48,535 bases of DNA, from positions 1-48,535 of the forward strand of contig CAIZLW010000091.1 of NCBI GenBank assembly GCA_903933915.1, in the 5' to 3' direction. Both the position numbers and the translations under genes were made by a program. Origin of the DNA: an uncultured beta proteobacterium. Lineage in GTDB: Bacteria > Pseudomonadota > Gammaproteobacteria > Burkholderiales > SG8-41. Under the pieces are notes generated by a model that was given only the letters and a program-made list of their open reading frames with translations, was not told where the DNA came from and searched no databases. Below are positions 1 through 8,339 of the stretch, piece after piece (position 1 is the first letter of the stretch; each line of letters opens with the position of its first letter).

Positions 1-1
1 C

Positions 2-124
2 ATCCTGGTGCTGGAGCGCGGCCACCTGCATTCCACCGGTACCCATGATGAGCTGCTGCGCGCCGACGGGTTGTATGCCCATCTGGCGCGGCTGCAGTTC
101 ATGCACGAAAGTGCAGCGGTCTGA
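2..124 (+). CDS. ABC transporter ATP-binding protein, C-terminal end (partial)
   Basis: Only the last 40 codons are inside the window. The visible residues (ILVLERGHLHSTGTHDELL, then YAHLARLQF) match the tail of the nucleotide-binding domain of MsbA/exporter-type ABC proteins: the strand after the H-loop, the 'G...GTHDELL' segment and the terminal helix. This is the usual C-terminus of a fused permease-ATPase. The substrate cannot be told from this fragment. It ends at TGA and is followed by a repeat-bearing spacer. Confidence 0.8.
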   Translation: MLVLERGHLHSTGTHDELLRADGLYAHLARLQFMHESAAV

Positions 125-187
125 GTGATTCCGGCTGCAATCCTGTCCGAGCCGTAGCGAGCGGTGCGAGGGTAAGGAGCACGGCGC

Positions 188-268
188 CCCCCAAGAGGAC
201 TTGCTTCGCAGCGTCCCCCAAGAGGACTTGCTTCGCAGCGTCCCCCAAGAGGACTCGCTTCGCAGCGT
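188..268. repeat. Three tandem 27-bp repeats
   Basis: The unit CCCCCAAGAGGACTTGCTTC plus GCAGCGT is present three times head to tail at 188-214, 215-241 and 242-268. The first two copies are identical; the third differs by one base (ACTCGC for ACTTGC). The array fills the convergent gap between the ABC transporter end and the SDR stop codon. There are no unique spacers between the copies, so it is not a CRISPR array. Confidence 0.9.
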
Positions 269-280
269 GCAGCAGGCTCC

Positions 281-1030
281 TTAGAACATCTGCTGGCCGC
301 CGTCTACGTAGATCAACTGCCCGCTGATCATCGCCGCCGCCGGTGTACACAGATAACGCACGATGCCCGCGACTTCCTCCGGCGTGGAGCGGCGGCCCAT
401 CGGCACATTGGTGACCGGTGCGCGTTCCGAACGATCGGTCGCGCGCGTGGTGTCCATCTGGCCCGGCGCCACGCAATTGACGTTGATCTGGTATTCACCG
501 AGCTCCTTCGCCAGCGCGCGGGTCATGCCCCACAGGCCGTGTTTGCCGACCGAGCCGTGCACACGCTTCTTGGCGCCTGACAACGCGGTCATGCCGCCGA
601 GAGTGACGATGCTGCCGCCGCCGCCCGCAATCATCGACGGCAGGCAGGCCTTGGTGCAGAAGAACGAGCCGTCAAGGGTGATCGACAACAGGCTGCGCCA
701 CTCTTCATAGCTCATGTCGATGAACGCGGTTTCCTTGCGGATCGACGCGTTGAGAATCAGGATGTCCACTTTGCCGTAGCGTTTGGTGATGTCGGCGACC
801 ATCGCATTGACGGCCTTGACGTCGGCGATGTCGGCGATGAAGGTATCCGCGGTGCCGCCGGCAGCGCGGATTTCCCCGACCACGGCATCGGCATCCGCTT
901 TGGCCGTGCGTGCATTGACGGCGACGGTGGCGCCGGCCTCAGCAAGGGCGATCGCGATCGCGCGTCCGATGTTGCGCGATGCGCCGGTAACGAGCGCGAC
1001 CTTGCCTGCGAGTTCCTTGCCTGCTGCCAT
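281..1030 (-). CDS. SDR family oxidoreductase with atypical active site
   Basis: This is a 249-residue Rossmann-fold protein of the short-chain dehydrogenase/reductase superfamily. The cofactor loop TGASRNIG is at residues 15-22, an NNAG-like LNAS lies near residue 95, and a C-terminal YVDGG segment is typical of the FabG-like branch. The catalytic triad is unusual. Where Ser is expected the sequence has LGGM, and the position four residues before the retained Lys (HGSVGKHGL) is Gly instead of Tyr. NAD(P) binding is therefore likely, but standard SDR chemistry is doubtful. The ATG at 1030 is chosen because a GGAGGA site precedes it; the frame stays open to 1120. It diverges from the Bug gene at 1147. 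The substrate is unknown. Confidence 0.85.
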   Translation of the reverse strand: MAAGKELAGKVALVTGASRNIGRAIAIALAEAGATVAVNARTAKADADAVVGEIRAAGGTADTFIADIADVKAVNAMVADITKRYGKVDILILNASIRKETAFIDMSYEEWRSLLSITLDGSFFCTKACLPSMIAGGGGSIVTLGGMTALSGAKKRVHGSVGKHGLWGMTRALAKELGEYQINVNCVAPGQMDTTRATDRSERAPVTNVPMGRRSTPEEVAGIVRYLCTPAAAMISGQLIYVDGGQQMF

Positions 1031-1146
1031 GTGTATTCCTCCGGTGAGTAACTGGTGATGGATGTTGGTGCCATGAGACTGCGAGGCCGATTTTACCGGC
1101 AGGCGGCGAACCGTTACCATGCATCGCTCAGCGAGGAGAGATTTTC

Positions 1147-2115
1147 ATGAAAACAATGCTCAAAGCGGGGTTGTCGGCGACGATGGTTATGGTGGCATGT
1201 GCCGTCCATGCTGCGGAATGGCCGGACAAACCGATCCGCGTGATCCTGTCGGTGCCCGCAGGCGCGACGCCCGATGTCACTGCGCGACTGGTGTTCCCGG
1301 GGCTGTCGCAGCAACTGGGCGTGTCACTGGTGGCTGACAACCGCGCGGGCGGCGGCGGCGTCATCGGTGCGGAAATCGCGGCGAAGTCCGCGCCCGACGG
1401 TTACACGCTGTTCATCAGCAGCCCGGGCGCGCTGACCATCCTGCCGCATATGCGCAAGAACATTCCCTACGACACCATCCGCGATTTCGCGCCGATCAGC
1501 CTGATTTCGATCGGGCCGTTCGTGCTGATGACGCATCCCTCGGTGCCGGCGAAGTCGATCAAGGAACTGATTGCGCTGGCAAAGGCGCAGCCGGGCAAGC
1601 TGAACTACGCCTCGGCCGGCAACGGCGTTGCCAATCATCTGGCGGGCGAATTGTTCAAGCAGATGGCCGGTATCGACATCGTGCACGTGCCGTACAAAGG
1701 CGCGCCGCAGGCAGTGACCGACGTGCTCGCCGGTCACATGAACATGATGTTCAACTCGGTGGCGCCGATTGTCGGTTACATCAAGACCGGCAAGATCCGC
1801 GTGCTCGGCATCGCCAGCCTGCAGCGTTCGCCGCAACTGCCCGATGTGCCGACCATCCACGAGTCCGGCGTGCCCGGTTTCGAAGCGGTGAACTGGTTCG
1901 GTATGTTCGCGCCGGCCAAGACCCCGCGCAAGATCATCAACCGCCTGAACGGCGCGCTGGTGCAGACCATCAAGACGCCGGAAATGCAGTCGCAGTTCAT
2001 CAAGCTGGGTGCCGATCCGATCGGTAGCAGCGTCGAGGAGTTCACCGCTTTTGTGAAGCGCGACATGGAGAAATACGAAAAGGTGGTGCGCATTTCCGGC
2101 GCCAAGGTCGACTGA
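1147..2115 (+). CDS. Bug/TctC-family tripartite tricarboxylate transporter receptor
   Basis: This 322-residue protein has a Sec signal peptide (about residues 1-22, ending VHAAEW). The Bug family landmarks follow: the KPIRVI strand, a DNRAGGGGVIGAE segment, PDGYTL, and HVPYKGAPQA in the second lobe. These periplasmic Venus-flytrap proteins bind carboxylates or other small molecules and deliver them to TctA/TctB-type membrane proteins, which are not present in this window. The ligand-facing loop reads SVPAGATPD instead of the more common PFPPGGxxD. A purine-rich site (GCGAGGAGAG) precedes the ATG. Only 6 nt separate it from the class II aldolase, so the two are probably co-translated and the aldolase product may act on the imported ligand. 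Confidence 0.93.
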   Translation: MKTMLKAGLSATMVMVACAVHAAEWPDKPIRVILSVPAGATPDVTARLVFPGLSQQLGVSLVADNRAGGGGVIGAEIAAKSAPDGYTLFISSPGALTILPHMRKNIPYDTIRDFAPISLISIGPFVLMTHPSVPAKSIKELIALAKAQPGKLNYASAGNGVANHLAGELFKQMAGIDIVHVPYKGAPQAVTDVLAGHMNMMFNSVAPIVGYIKTGKIRVLGIASLQRSPQLPDVPTIHESGVPGFEAVNWFGMFAPAKTPRKIINRLNGALVQTIKTPEMQSQFIKLGADPIGSSVEEFTAFVKRDMEKYEKVVRISGAKVD

Positions 2116-2121
2116 GCGACG

Positions 2122-2934
2122 ATGGCCACCCGGTCGAAAAAGAAGCACGCTGAAAAGCACACCACAACACGCACGGCACGGCCGCTGGTGTCGCGCGCGC
2201 GGATTTCCGCGGCGGAATGGCAGGCGCGCTGCGATCTGGCCGCCGCACACCGGCTGGTCGCGCATTTCGTGTTTGTCGACCTGACCTACAACCACATTTC
2301 GGTGCGCGTACCAAGCGAACCCGGGCATTTTCTGGTCAAGGCCGACAATGTGCTGATGGAGCAGGTGACGGCGTCGAATCTGGTGAAGTACGACCTCGAA
2401 GGCCGTCAGGTCGGGGTTTCATCGTTCAAGGCCAGTCCCGCCGCTTACAACCTGCATGCCGCAGTATTGAGGGCGCGGCCGGATATCAATGCCGCGGTGC
2501 ATACGCATTCGCCGGCCAATCTTGCGGTGTCGGCCCAGCAGCACGGCCTGCTGCCGCTGACCCAGCAGGCGATGCGTTTTTACAACCGCATTGCGCGTTA
2601 TCCCAATCTGACCGATGACACCACGCGCGAAGGCGCGGACCAGCTGGCAGCGGCGCTGGGTGAACACTGGACCATGCTGCTGGAGAACCACGGGGCGCTG
2701 GTGTGCGGCACCACGCTGCCCGAGGCCTATATCTATCATCACTTCTTTGAGCTGGCCTGCCGCGCACAGCTCGGCGCACTCGCCGGCGGCGGCAAACTGA
2801 TCCTGCCGGATCACGAGGTCTGTGTCGCGCGCGCTGCCAAGTTCGGCCGCATGGGCGTTTACGACGCGGAGAGCCGGGACTGGGTGGCGAGCATGGCGCT
2901 GGTCGAAAAACGCTACCCGGATTACAAGACATAA
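2122..2934 (+). CDS. Class II aldolase/adducin family protein
   Basis: This is a 270-residue member of the zinc-dependent class II aldolase/adducin fold (L-fuculose-phosphate aldolase, AraD and related decarboxylases). The metal-site motif VHTHSPAN is visible with His127 and His129, and the C-terminal YIYHHFFELA supplies the third metal His near residue 206. A basic N-terminal tail of about 30 residues (KKKHAEK...) precedes the domain and looks disordered. There is no signal peptide, so it is cytoplasmic. Its start lies 6 nt after the Bug stop codon, indicating an operon. Whether it is an aldolase, an epimerase or a hydroxy-acid decarboxylase cannot be told from sequence. Confidence 0.88.
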   Translation: MATRSKKKHAEKHTTTRTARPLVSRARISAAEWQARCDLAAAHRLVAHFVFVDLTYNHISVRVPSEPGHFLVKADNVLMEQVTASNLVKYDLEGRQVGVSSFKASPAAYNLHAAVLRARPDINAAVHTHSPANLAVSAQQHGLLPLTQQAMRFYNRIARYPNLTDDTTREGADQLAAALGEHWTMLLENHGALVCGTTLPEAYIYHHFFELACRAQLGALAGGGKLILPDHEVCVARAAKFGRMGVYDAESRDWVASMALVEKRYPDYKT

Positions 2935-2937
2935 ACA

Positions 2938-2977
2938 CCGTTCGTGCTGAGCCCTTCGACAAGCTCAGGGCGAACGG
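2938..2977. repeat. Dispersed palindromic element (GAGCCCTTCGACAAGCTCAG type)
   Basis: The outer arms CCGTTCG (2938-2944) and CGAACGG (2971-2977) pair, and so do the inner arms CTGAGC (2947-2952) and GCTCAG (2963-2968). The core resembles a short intergenic palindrome that recurs in many proteobacterial genomes. It sits between two convergent genes, where it could act as a weak bidirectional terminator or RNA-stability element. It has no T-run. Confidence 0.7.
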
Positions 2978-3006
2978 GATTGGTTTGTAACTCTTCTGAG
3001 ATGATC

Positions 3007-3840
3007 TCAGGGCTGGCGTTTCAGGAACGCCAGCAGCATCGCCGCCATTTCCTGTTCCTTCACCGCCCAGGCCTCGGGTGGCACCACATCAACATCCAGA
3101 TGTTCGGCGAACAGGATGTTCAGCGTGGCGTCAGGCAGCAGGCGCGCCAGCGTTTCGCCGACGGCCTTCGGATGCGTGTTGTCGTTGCCGGGAATGACGC
3201 AGGCCGGGACCTTGATCGAGCGCAGCTGCGCTTCGGTGGCGCCGATCACCGGATAACCGGCTTCCTCGATGAAGCCCTGGCTCCAGCGTGTCATTGCCGC
3301 AATGACCTTCTGCGGATCAGCCGCCATCAGCTTGTCGCGGTTCGGCGCATAGGCGGCGATCAGATCGCGGAAATGCGGCGTCGCGCATACCGCGGCCATG
3401 CCGCCGCTTTGTGCTGCGCTGATGTACTGCGCGTAATATTCGCGCGCCAGCCGTTGTGCGGCAAAGGTGCCGCCGGTGACGCGCCATAGCAGCAGGCCGC
3501 GCAGCGCCTGCGGATAACGCAGCGCAAACGCTAGAGACATCCGGCAGCCGGAAGAACTGCCCCCGACAAACGCAGGCAAGGCATCGAGCTGTTTCAGCAA
3601 TGCATAAAGATCATCGGCCCACACTTCGTGTTCGGCGGCGCTGCCATCCAGCAGCACCTCCGATGCACCGCAGCTGCGCCGGTCATGGATCAGCACGCGG
3701 TAACCGCCGGCAGCGATATGCTGCGCCAGCGCTTTGACTGCGGACATCGGGCGGCGGCCGCCGGGCGACAGTGCGACCCAGGGACCGCTGCTGCCGATGA
3801 TTTCGTATTGGAGGCTTGCGCCGTTGATGGGGGTTCTCAT
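3007..3840 (-). CDS. Alpha/beta hydrolase
   Basis: This 277-residue protein has an alpha/beta-hydrolase fold. The nucleophile elbow is GGSSSGCRM, the acid is probably the Asp of the PGNDNTH segment, and the C-terminal His is in FAEHLDVD. An oxyanion-side motif, SPGGRRP, lies near the N-terminus. The ATG at 3840 (MRTPING) is preferred; a TTG at 3879 would add 13 residues with no family support. It is probably a soluble esterase or C-C hydrolase. It stands alone, convergent with the aldolase gene and divergent from the SRAP gene. Confidence 0.82.
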   Translation of the reverse strand: MRTPINGASLQYEIIGSSGPWVALSPGGRRPMSAVKALAQHIAAGGYRVLIHDRRSCGASEVLLDGSAAEHEVWADDLYALLKQLDALPAFVGGSSSGCRMSLAFALRYPQALRGLLLWRVTGGTFAAQRLAREYYAQYISAAQSGGMAAVCATPHFRDLIAAYAPNRDKLMAADPQKVIAAMTRWSQGFIEEAGYPVIGATEAQLRSIKVPACVIPGNDNTHPKAVGETLARLLPDATLNILFAEHLDVDVVPPEAWAVKEQEMAAMLLAFLKRQP

Positions 3841-3913
3841 GGTGGCTGCTATTACGCCAAGATTTGCCTGCGCCAGCAAGTAAAAAATAATTTAATTAAA
3901 ACAAGTGGTTAAG

Positions 3914-3940
3914 ATCACGTGGCGGTTGATGTCCCGTGAT
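3914..3940. promoter_or_regulatory. Inverted repeat upstream of the SRAP gene
   Basis: ATCACG (3914-3919) and CGTGAT (3935-3940) form a 6-bp inverted repeat with a 15-nt spacer, ending 13 nt before the SRAP start codon. An AT-rich stretch (about 3880-3905) lies between it and the divergent hydrolase gene. It could be an operator or part of a divergent promoter. This rests on symmetry alone. Confidence 0.3.
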
Positions 3941-3953
3941 TTAAAATGGCGCC

Positions 3954-4676
3954 ATGTGCGGACGTTATGCCCTGCATGGGCCGAAAACAAGAAAGCAGGG
4001 CGACAAGCTGGCATTTCATGGCGCCGCAATTGATTACGCACCGCATTACAACATTCCGCCGATGCAGGATCTGCCGGTGTATTGCATCGATGCGGAACAC
4101 GGGCCGCGGCTGACGCTGATGCGCTGGGGCTTGGTGCCGGCGTGGGCCAGGGAGGCGGGCAAGGGCGCACCGCTGAACAACGCGCGAGCGGAAACGGTGA
4201 CCGTGAAGCCGACCTTTCGCGAAGCGTATCGCCGCCGCCGCTGTCTGGTGCCGATGAACGGTTTTTATGAATGGCACCGCGCCGGCGCGCAGAAAACGCC
4301 TTATTACATCCGCATGCAGGACGATGAACTGTTCGCCGTTGCCGGCCTCTATGAATACCGGCCTGGCGATACAACAGTCGCGCCCATGACGACGTTCACC
4401 GTGCTGACGACGGCTGCAAACGCATTGATGCAGCCCATCCACGACCGCATGCCGGTCATTCTGCCGCCAGAGGCCTATGAGGAATGGCTGGATCCGCGCA
4501 ACACCAGCGCGCGCGGCCTGGAGACCCTGCTGCAACCGTACCCGGTCGCCGCGATGCAAGTCCACCCGGTGAGCCCGCGGGTCAACAGCGTGCGCAACGA
4601 CGATGCGGCGCTGATGGAGGCAGCCGCAGCCTCGGCTATACTCGGACCGACACCATTACAGGGACAACTGCTGTGA
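3954..4676 (+). CDS. SRAP (YedK/HMCES) abasic-site protein
   Basis: This is a 240-residue SOS-response-associated peptidase (SRAP) domain protein. The family forms a covalent thiazolidine crosslink with abasic sites in single-stranded DNA through Cys2 after removal of Met1. Here the protein starts MCGRYAL, which fixes the start codon. The other active-site residues are present at positions close to those of E. coli YedK: Asn75 in NNARAET, Glu106 in GFYEWH and His163 in PIHDRMP. It is expected to protect or process damaged single-stranded DNA in the cytoplasm. Its stop codon overlaps the GTG start of the thioesterase, suggesting translational coupling, although the two functions are not obviously linked. 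Confidence 0.95.
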   Translation: MCGRYALHGPKTRKQGDKLAFHGAAIDYAPHYNIPPMQDLPVYCIDAEHGPRLTLMRWGLVPAWAREAGKGAPLNNARAETVTVKPTFREAYRRRRCLVPMNGFYEWHRAGAQKTPYYIRMQDDELFAVAGLYEYRPGDTTVAPMTTFTVLTTAANALMQPIHDRMPVILPPEAYEEWLDPRNTSARGLETLLQPYPVAAMQVHPVSPRVNSVRNDDAALMEAAAASAILGPTPLQGQLL

Positions 4677-5158
4677 GCGCCGTGAAAAAAACCAAAGCTG
4701 CAAAACATAAAAGCGCCGCCGCGCGCATGCCGGCCAGGGTGGCCTTGCCGCCGGCCAATCGCGCAATGATCGAGCAGTCGCTGTCGGTGGGCATGGGGCG
4801 ATCGCTGCACATCCATCTCAAGCGGCTGACCCGCAAGGGCATTACCGCCGAGATGACGGTGACTGAAGACCATATCAACCGCAGCGGCCGTATCAACGGC
4901 GGCATCCTGATGTCGTTTGCGGACGTGCTGGGGGCGATGGGCACGCTGGCCAATCTGCCCGAGGGCTACCGCACGACGACACTGGAATCGAAAACCAATT
5001 TTTTCACCGCGGGCGAAGGCGAAAAACTCAAGGCGCATACCGTGCCGCTGCACATCGGCCGCACCACCATGGTGTGGCAGACGACAGTCAGCAACATGGA
5101 CGGCGCGAAAGTCGCCATCGTCACCCAGACGCAAATTGTCATCCCCAAAAAAACCTGA
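4673..5158 (+). CDS. PaaI-type hotdog-fold thioesterase
   Basis: This is a 161-residue protein. A lysine-rich N-terminal tail of about 25 residues is followed by a hotdog domain with the signature N...GRINGGILMSFADVLGAMG, typical of PaaI/YbgC-like acyl-CoA thioesterases (the catalytic acidic residue would be the Asp of SFADV). The C-terminal beta strands carry TTLESKTNFF and GRTTMVWQTTV. It probably hydrolyses an acyl- or aryl-CoA ester. The GTG at 4673 is chosen because it overlaps the SRAP stop (GTGA) and has an AGGGAC site upstream. The same frame is open to 4484, but that part only shadows the SRAP gene. Confidence 0.85.
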   Translation: MSAVKKTKAAKHKSAAARMPARVALPPANRAMIEQSLSVGMGRSLHIHLKRLTRKGITAEMTVTEDHINRSGRINGGILMSFADVLGAMGTLANLPEGYRTTTLESKTNFFTAGEGEKLKAHTVPLHIGRTTMVWQTTVSNMDGAKVAIVTQTQIVIPKKT

Positions 5159-5174
5159 ATAAAGAGACGTTCCG

Positions 5175-5636
5175 ATGAAAACCAACACCCTGAAATTCGT
5201 TATTGCCTGCGCTGTTGCCGGCGCGTTTCAAATCACCACGCCGGTGCAGGCACAGGCGCCGGCGCCGGACAAGGCGCTCGCTGCCGCGGCGAAAGAGCCG
5301 GGTGCCAAGGTCACCCCCAGCGGGCTGGTCATACTCATGGTCAAGGAAGGTAATGGCACGCAACCGACCGCATCGTCCACGGTGCGGGTGCATTACCGGG
5401 GCATGTTTCCCGACGGCCGCGAGTTCGACAGCTCGTACAGCCGCGGCGAACCGATCGAGTTTCCGCTGACTGGCGTGATCAAGTGCTGGACCGAAGGTGT
5501 AGCGCTGATGAAAGTCGGCGGTGCCGCCAAACTGACCTGTCCGTCGTCGATTGCCTATGGCGCACGCGGCGCGGGCGGCACCATTCCGCCGAATGCAACG
5601 CTGGTGTTCGAAGTCGCGCTGCTGGGCGTGCGCTAG
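5175..5636 (+). CDS. FKBP-type peptidyl-prolyl cis-trans isomerase, exported
   Basis: This 153-residue protein has a Sec signal peptide (about residues 1-27, ending PVQAQA) and one FKBP domain. Family motifs include VRVHYRGMFPDGREFDSSY, the GVIKCWTEGVALMKVGG segment, and the YGARGAGGTIPPNATLVFEV end strand. It is a periplasmic prolyl isomerase or chaperone similar in layout to the small FklB/FkpA catalytic domain, without the N-terminal dimerisation helices of FkpA. It follows the thioesterase by 16 nt with its own GAGACG-like site and is probably the last gene of the + strand group. Confidence 0.92.
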   Translation: MKTNTLKFVIACAVAGAFQITTPVQAQAPAPDKALAAAAKEPGAKVTPSGLVILMVKEGNGTQPTASSTVRVHYRGMFPDGREFDSSYSRGEPIEFPLTGVIKCWTEGVALMKVGGAAKLTCPSSIAYGARGAGGTIPPNATLVFEVALLGVR

Positions 5637-5732
5637 TCCTGGATATCCTCGGATCAATGCAGGTCGGCGCGGGATCTGCACAGACGCAAAACTGTAACGT
5701 CAGGCCATTACCATCCTTGGCTGTCTACATGG

Positions 5733-6929
5733 ATGGTCGCCCGATTGCGCATTCTGTATCTCTCGGATGTGTATTTTCCCCGCGTCAACGGGGTTTCCAC
5801 ATCGATTTACACCTTTCGCCAGGAACTGCAGGCACTGGGGCACGAGGTTGTGGTGGTGGCTCCGGAATACCGTAGCCCGGCGCATGTCGAAGAGGCGGGC
5901 ATATTCCGGGTGCCGGCGCGTGACATCCCGCTGGACCCCGAAGATCGTTTGATGCGTGCTGGCGCCCTGCGCGAATTTCCACGGCGTCTGGGGCCGGCGG
6001 CATTCGACCTCGTGCATATCCAGACGCCGTTCATCGCCCACTACGCGGGTTTGCGCATCGCACGCGAACTCGGCGTGCCCTGTGTGGCGACCTACCACAC
6101 CTTTTTCGAGGAATATCTTTACCACTACGTGCCGTTTGCCCCCCGCGGTCTGATGCGCGCGTTTGCCCGGGAAATTTCGCGGCGCCAGGGCAATCAGGTC
6201 GATGCGCTGGTGGTGCCGTCCCGCGCGATGCTGACGGCTCTGACCGACTACGGCGTGCATTCGCCGATGACGGTGCTGCCGACGGGCATACGCTGCAAGG
6301 AACTCGCGGGTGGCGACGGCGCGGCATTCCGCCAGCGGCACGGGATTTCTGCCGGACGACCGCTGCTTGTCCACATCGGGCGGGTCGCTTTCGAGAAAAA
6401 CATCGAGTTCCTGCTGCGCATGCTGCCAGCCGTGCGTCTGCGTCATCCGGATGTGCTGCTGGTCATCGCCGGCGAGGGGCCGGCGCTGCCGCGCCTGAAG
6501 AAAATCGTCAGCGAGCGGCATCTTGAGGCCAGCGTGATGTTCGTCGGTTATCTGGAACGCGCCAGCACGCTGCTCGACTGTTTCCGCGCTGCCGATGTGT
6601 TCGTGTTTGCGTCGCGCACCGAGACACAGGGCCTGGTCCTGCTGGAGGCGATGGCAACCGGTGCGCCGTTGGTATCGATCGCCGAAATGGGCGCCATCGA
6701 CATCCTTGAGGCTGGCCGGGGCGCGGTGGTCGCCAGCCACGATGAGGATGCGTTTGCCGACGCCGTATGCCGTCTGCTGGATTCGCCGGCGCTGCGCCGC
6801 CAACTGTCTGAGGAAGGGGTTCGATACGCCGCCGAATGGGATGCCTCGCTGAAGGCCCGGCAGCTTGAGGATTTTTATGCCGGCGTCATGGATGCGCACG
6901 CTGCCGGCGCTCTGCTGCCGGCCGGTTGA
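5733..6929 (+). CDS. GT4-family glycosyltransferase
   Basis: This is a 398-residue GT-B fold retaining glycosyltransferase of family GT4. The N-terminal acceptor lobe begins LRILYLSDVYFPRVNGVST, as in glycolipid glycosyltransferases. The donor lobe has HIGRVAFEKNIEFLL, the helix ADVFVFASRTETQGLVLLEAMATG with the E-x7-E nucleotide-sugar signature, and an end DILEAGRGA segment. There are no membrane spans, so it is probably a cytoplasmic or membrane-associated enzyme that transfers a sugar to a lipid or glycan. Its TGA stop ends at the base before the stop codon of the convergent GT gene, so no intergenic base remains. Donor and acceptor are not determined. Confidence 0.9.
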   Translation: MVARLRILYLSDVYFPRVNGVSTSIYTFRQELQALGHEVVVVAPEYRSPAHVEEAGIFRVPARDIPLDPEDRLMRAGALREFPRRLGPAAFDLVHIQTPFIAHYAGLRIARELGVPCVATYHTFFEEYLYHYVPFAPRGLMRAFAREISRRQGNQVDALVVPSRAMLTALTDYGVHSPMTVLPTGIRCKELAGGDGAAFRQRHGISAGRPLLVHIGRVAFEKNIEFLLRMLPAVRLRHPDVLLVIAGEGPALPRLKKIVSERHLEASVMFVGYLERASTLLDCFRAADVFVFASRTETQGLVLLEAMATGAPLVSIAEMGAIDILEAGRGAVVASHDEDAFADAVCRLLDSPALRRQLSEEGVRYAAEWDASLKARQLEDFYAGVMDAHAAGALLPAG

Positions 6930-8174
6930 TCACGGTTTCACGGTGTCACCGGCGAAACCGCCTGTCATCAGCGCTACCCGATCCGGGGGCTGAATACCGG
7001 TCATGGTCAGCAGCAGGTTCTCGAATTTTTCGATGATGTTGTCCCAGGAGAGTTTTTCCGCGGCACGCCTCGCGTTGCCGCCCAATTCACCGATGCGTTG
7101 CGGGTTGGCCGCGAGCACGCCGGCCTGACGCACGAATTCCGCGCTGTCGTCAAAAGGCACAAGCAGTCCGGTGACGCCATGGCCGATGTTTTCCGCCGCC
7201 GCCGCATAGTCAAAGGCAACGACCGCCAGACCGCTGGCCATGGCTTCGATAGTGACGTTGCCGAAGGTTTCGGTCAGGCTGGGGAACAGGAAGATGTCTC
7301 CCGAGGCGTAATGCATGGCGAGATCCTCGCCGGTGCGCATGCCTGCATAGATGGCGTCCGGGCAGCGCTGGCGCATTTCGTTTTTTGCCGGTCCATCACC
7401 GACCACAACCAGCCTGGCCCCGGGCGCGACGAGGCGGATTTTCTCGAAAGCGGTGATGACCGGATCGAGGTTTTTTTCCGGCGCCAGGCGGCCGACATAC
7501 AGAACAACCAGATCACCGGGGGCAACGCCCCAGCTGACCCGAAGCGATGCACTGCGTTTTGACGGGCTGAACAATTGCGTGTCGACGCCCCGCGAAACGA
7601 CCTGCAGGTTGCGAAAGCCCTTGACCGAAAGTTCGGAGCGCAGCGATTGCGTAGGCACCATCGTCATCAGCGTGCGGTTATGGAATTTACGCAGGTAGGC
7701 GGCGATCGGCTTGTGCAGCCAGCCGACGCCGTAATGCCGGCTGTAGGCATGGAAATTCGTACGGAAATCGGAGCTGACCGGCAGCTCGAGCTTGAGCGCC
7801 GCCTGCAGTGCGGACCAGCCGAGCGGCCCCTCGGTGACGATGTGCACCACATCCGGACGATGGCGTGACCAGAGGCGGATCAGCGCCTGCCGCGCCGGCA
7901 GACCCATGCGCAGGCCGGGATAGCGCGGGATCGGCAAACCGCGCATCAGCACTTCCTCATAGCCGGCATCGGAGCCGGCCTGGTCTGAATCGCCCTGACG
8001 CAGCCGGACAACCTGTATTTCATGGTTGCGGCCGCGCATGCCTTCGACGAAGCGCGCCGCAGTATTGGACACACCGTTCACTTCCGGCGGATAGGTTTCT
8101 GTCACGAACGCGATGCGCAGTGATTTTTTCAGGGCCGGAAGCGTGTCGATCACGATATTGTCGTTGCTTTTCAT
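6930..8174 (-). CDS. GT4-family glycosyltransferase
   Basis: This is a 414-residue GT-B enzyme of the same subfamily as its convergent neighbour; both begin with an N-lobe FxTexYPPxVNGVS-like motif (here LRIAFVTETYPPEVNGVSN). Donor-lobe features are YVGRLAPEKNLD, GDGPAKNEM, and the FLFPSLTETFGNVTIEAMASG signature. This class includes sulfoquinovosyl-, glucosyl- and mannosyl-lipid synthases. The ATG at 8174 (MKSNDN) is preferred over a longer reading from 8261 that adds 29 residues of low family likeness. It diverges from the Mpo1-like gene. Together with the next genes it suggests glycolipid or surface-glycan synthesis, but the product is not known. Confidence 0.9.
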   Translation of the reverse strand: MKSNDNIVIDTLPALKKSLRIAFVTETYPPEVNGVSNTAARFVEGMRGRNHEIQVVRLRQGDSDQAGSDAGYEEVLMRGLPIPRYPGLRMGLPARQALIRLWSRHRPDVVHIVTEGPLGWSALQAALKLELPVSSDFRTNFHAYSRHYGVGWLHKPIAAYLRKFHNRTLMTMVPTQSLRSELSVKGFRNLQVVSRGVDTQLFSPSKRSASLRVSWGVAPGDLVVLYVGRLAPEKNLDPVITAFEKIRLVAPGARLVVVGDGPAKNEMRQRCPDAIYAGMRTGEDLAMHYASGDIFLFPSLTETFGNVTIEAMASGLAVVAFDYAAAAENIGHGVTGLLVPFDDSAEFVRQAGVLAANPQRIGELGGNARRAAEKLSWDNIIEKFENLLLTMTGIQPPDRVALMTGGFAGDTVKP

Positions 8175-8339
8175 CGTGGCGAATATGACAGGTAAACAAG
8201 AAAAAAAGATGACAGTGAGCCGGCGGATGCCGACGGTAACGTGCCTGTAATGCATCCGCAAACAAACCGCAGCATTTGACCCGCACCATCAAGCTAGTTT
8301 GGTTGCCCCGTTTTTTCAATTTCCGCAAAGGAATGGCCG

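Noticed and set aside
188..268. CRISPR array
   Set aside because: The repeats adjoin with no spacers and no cas gene is nearby.
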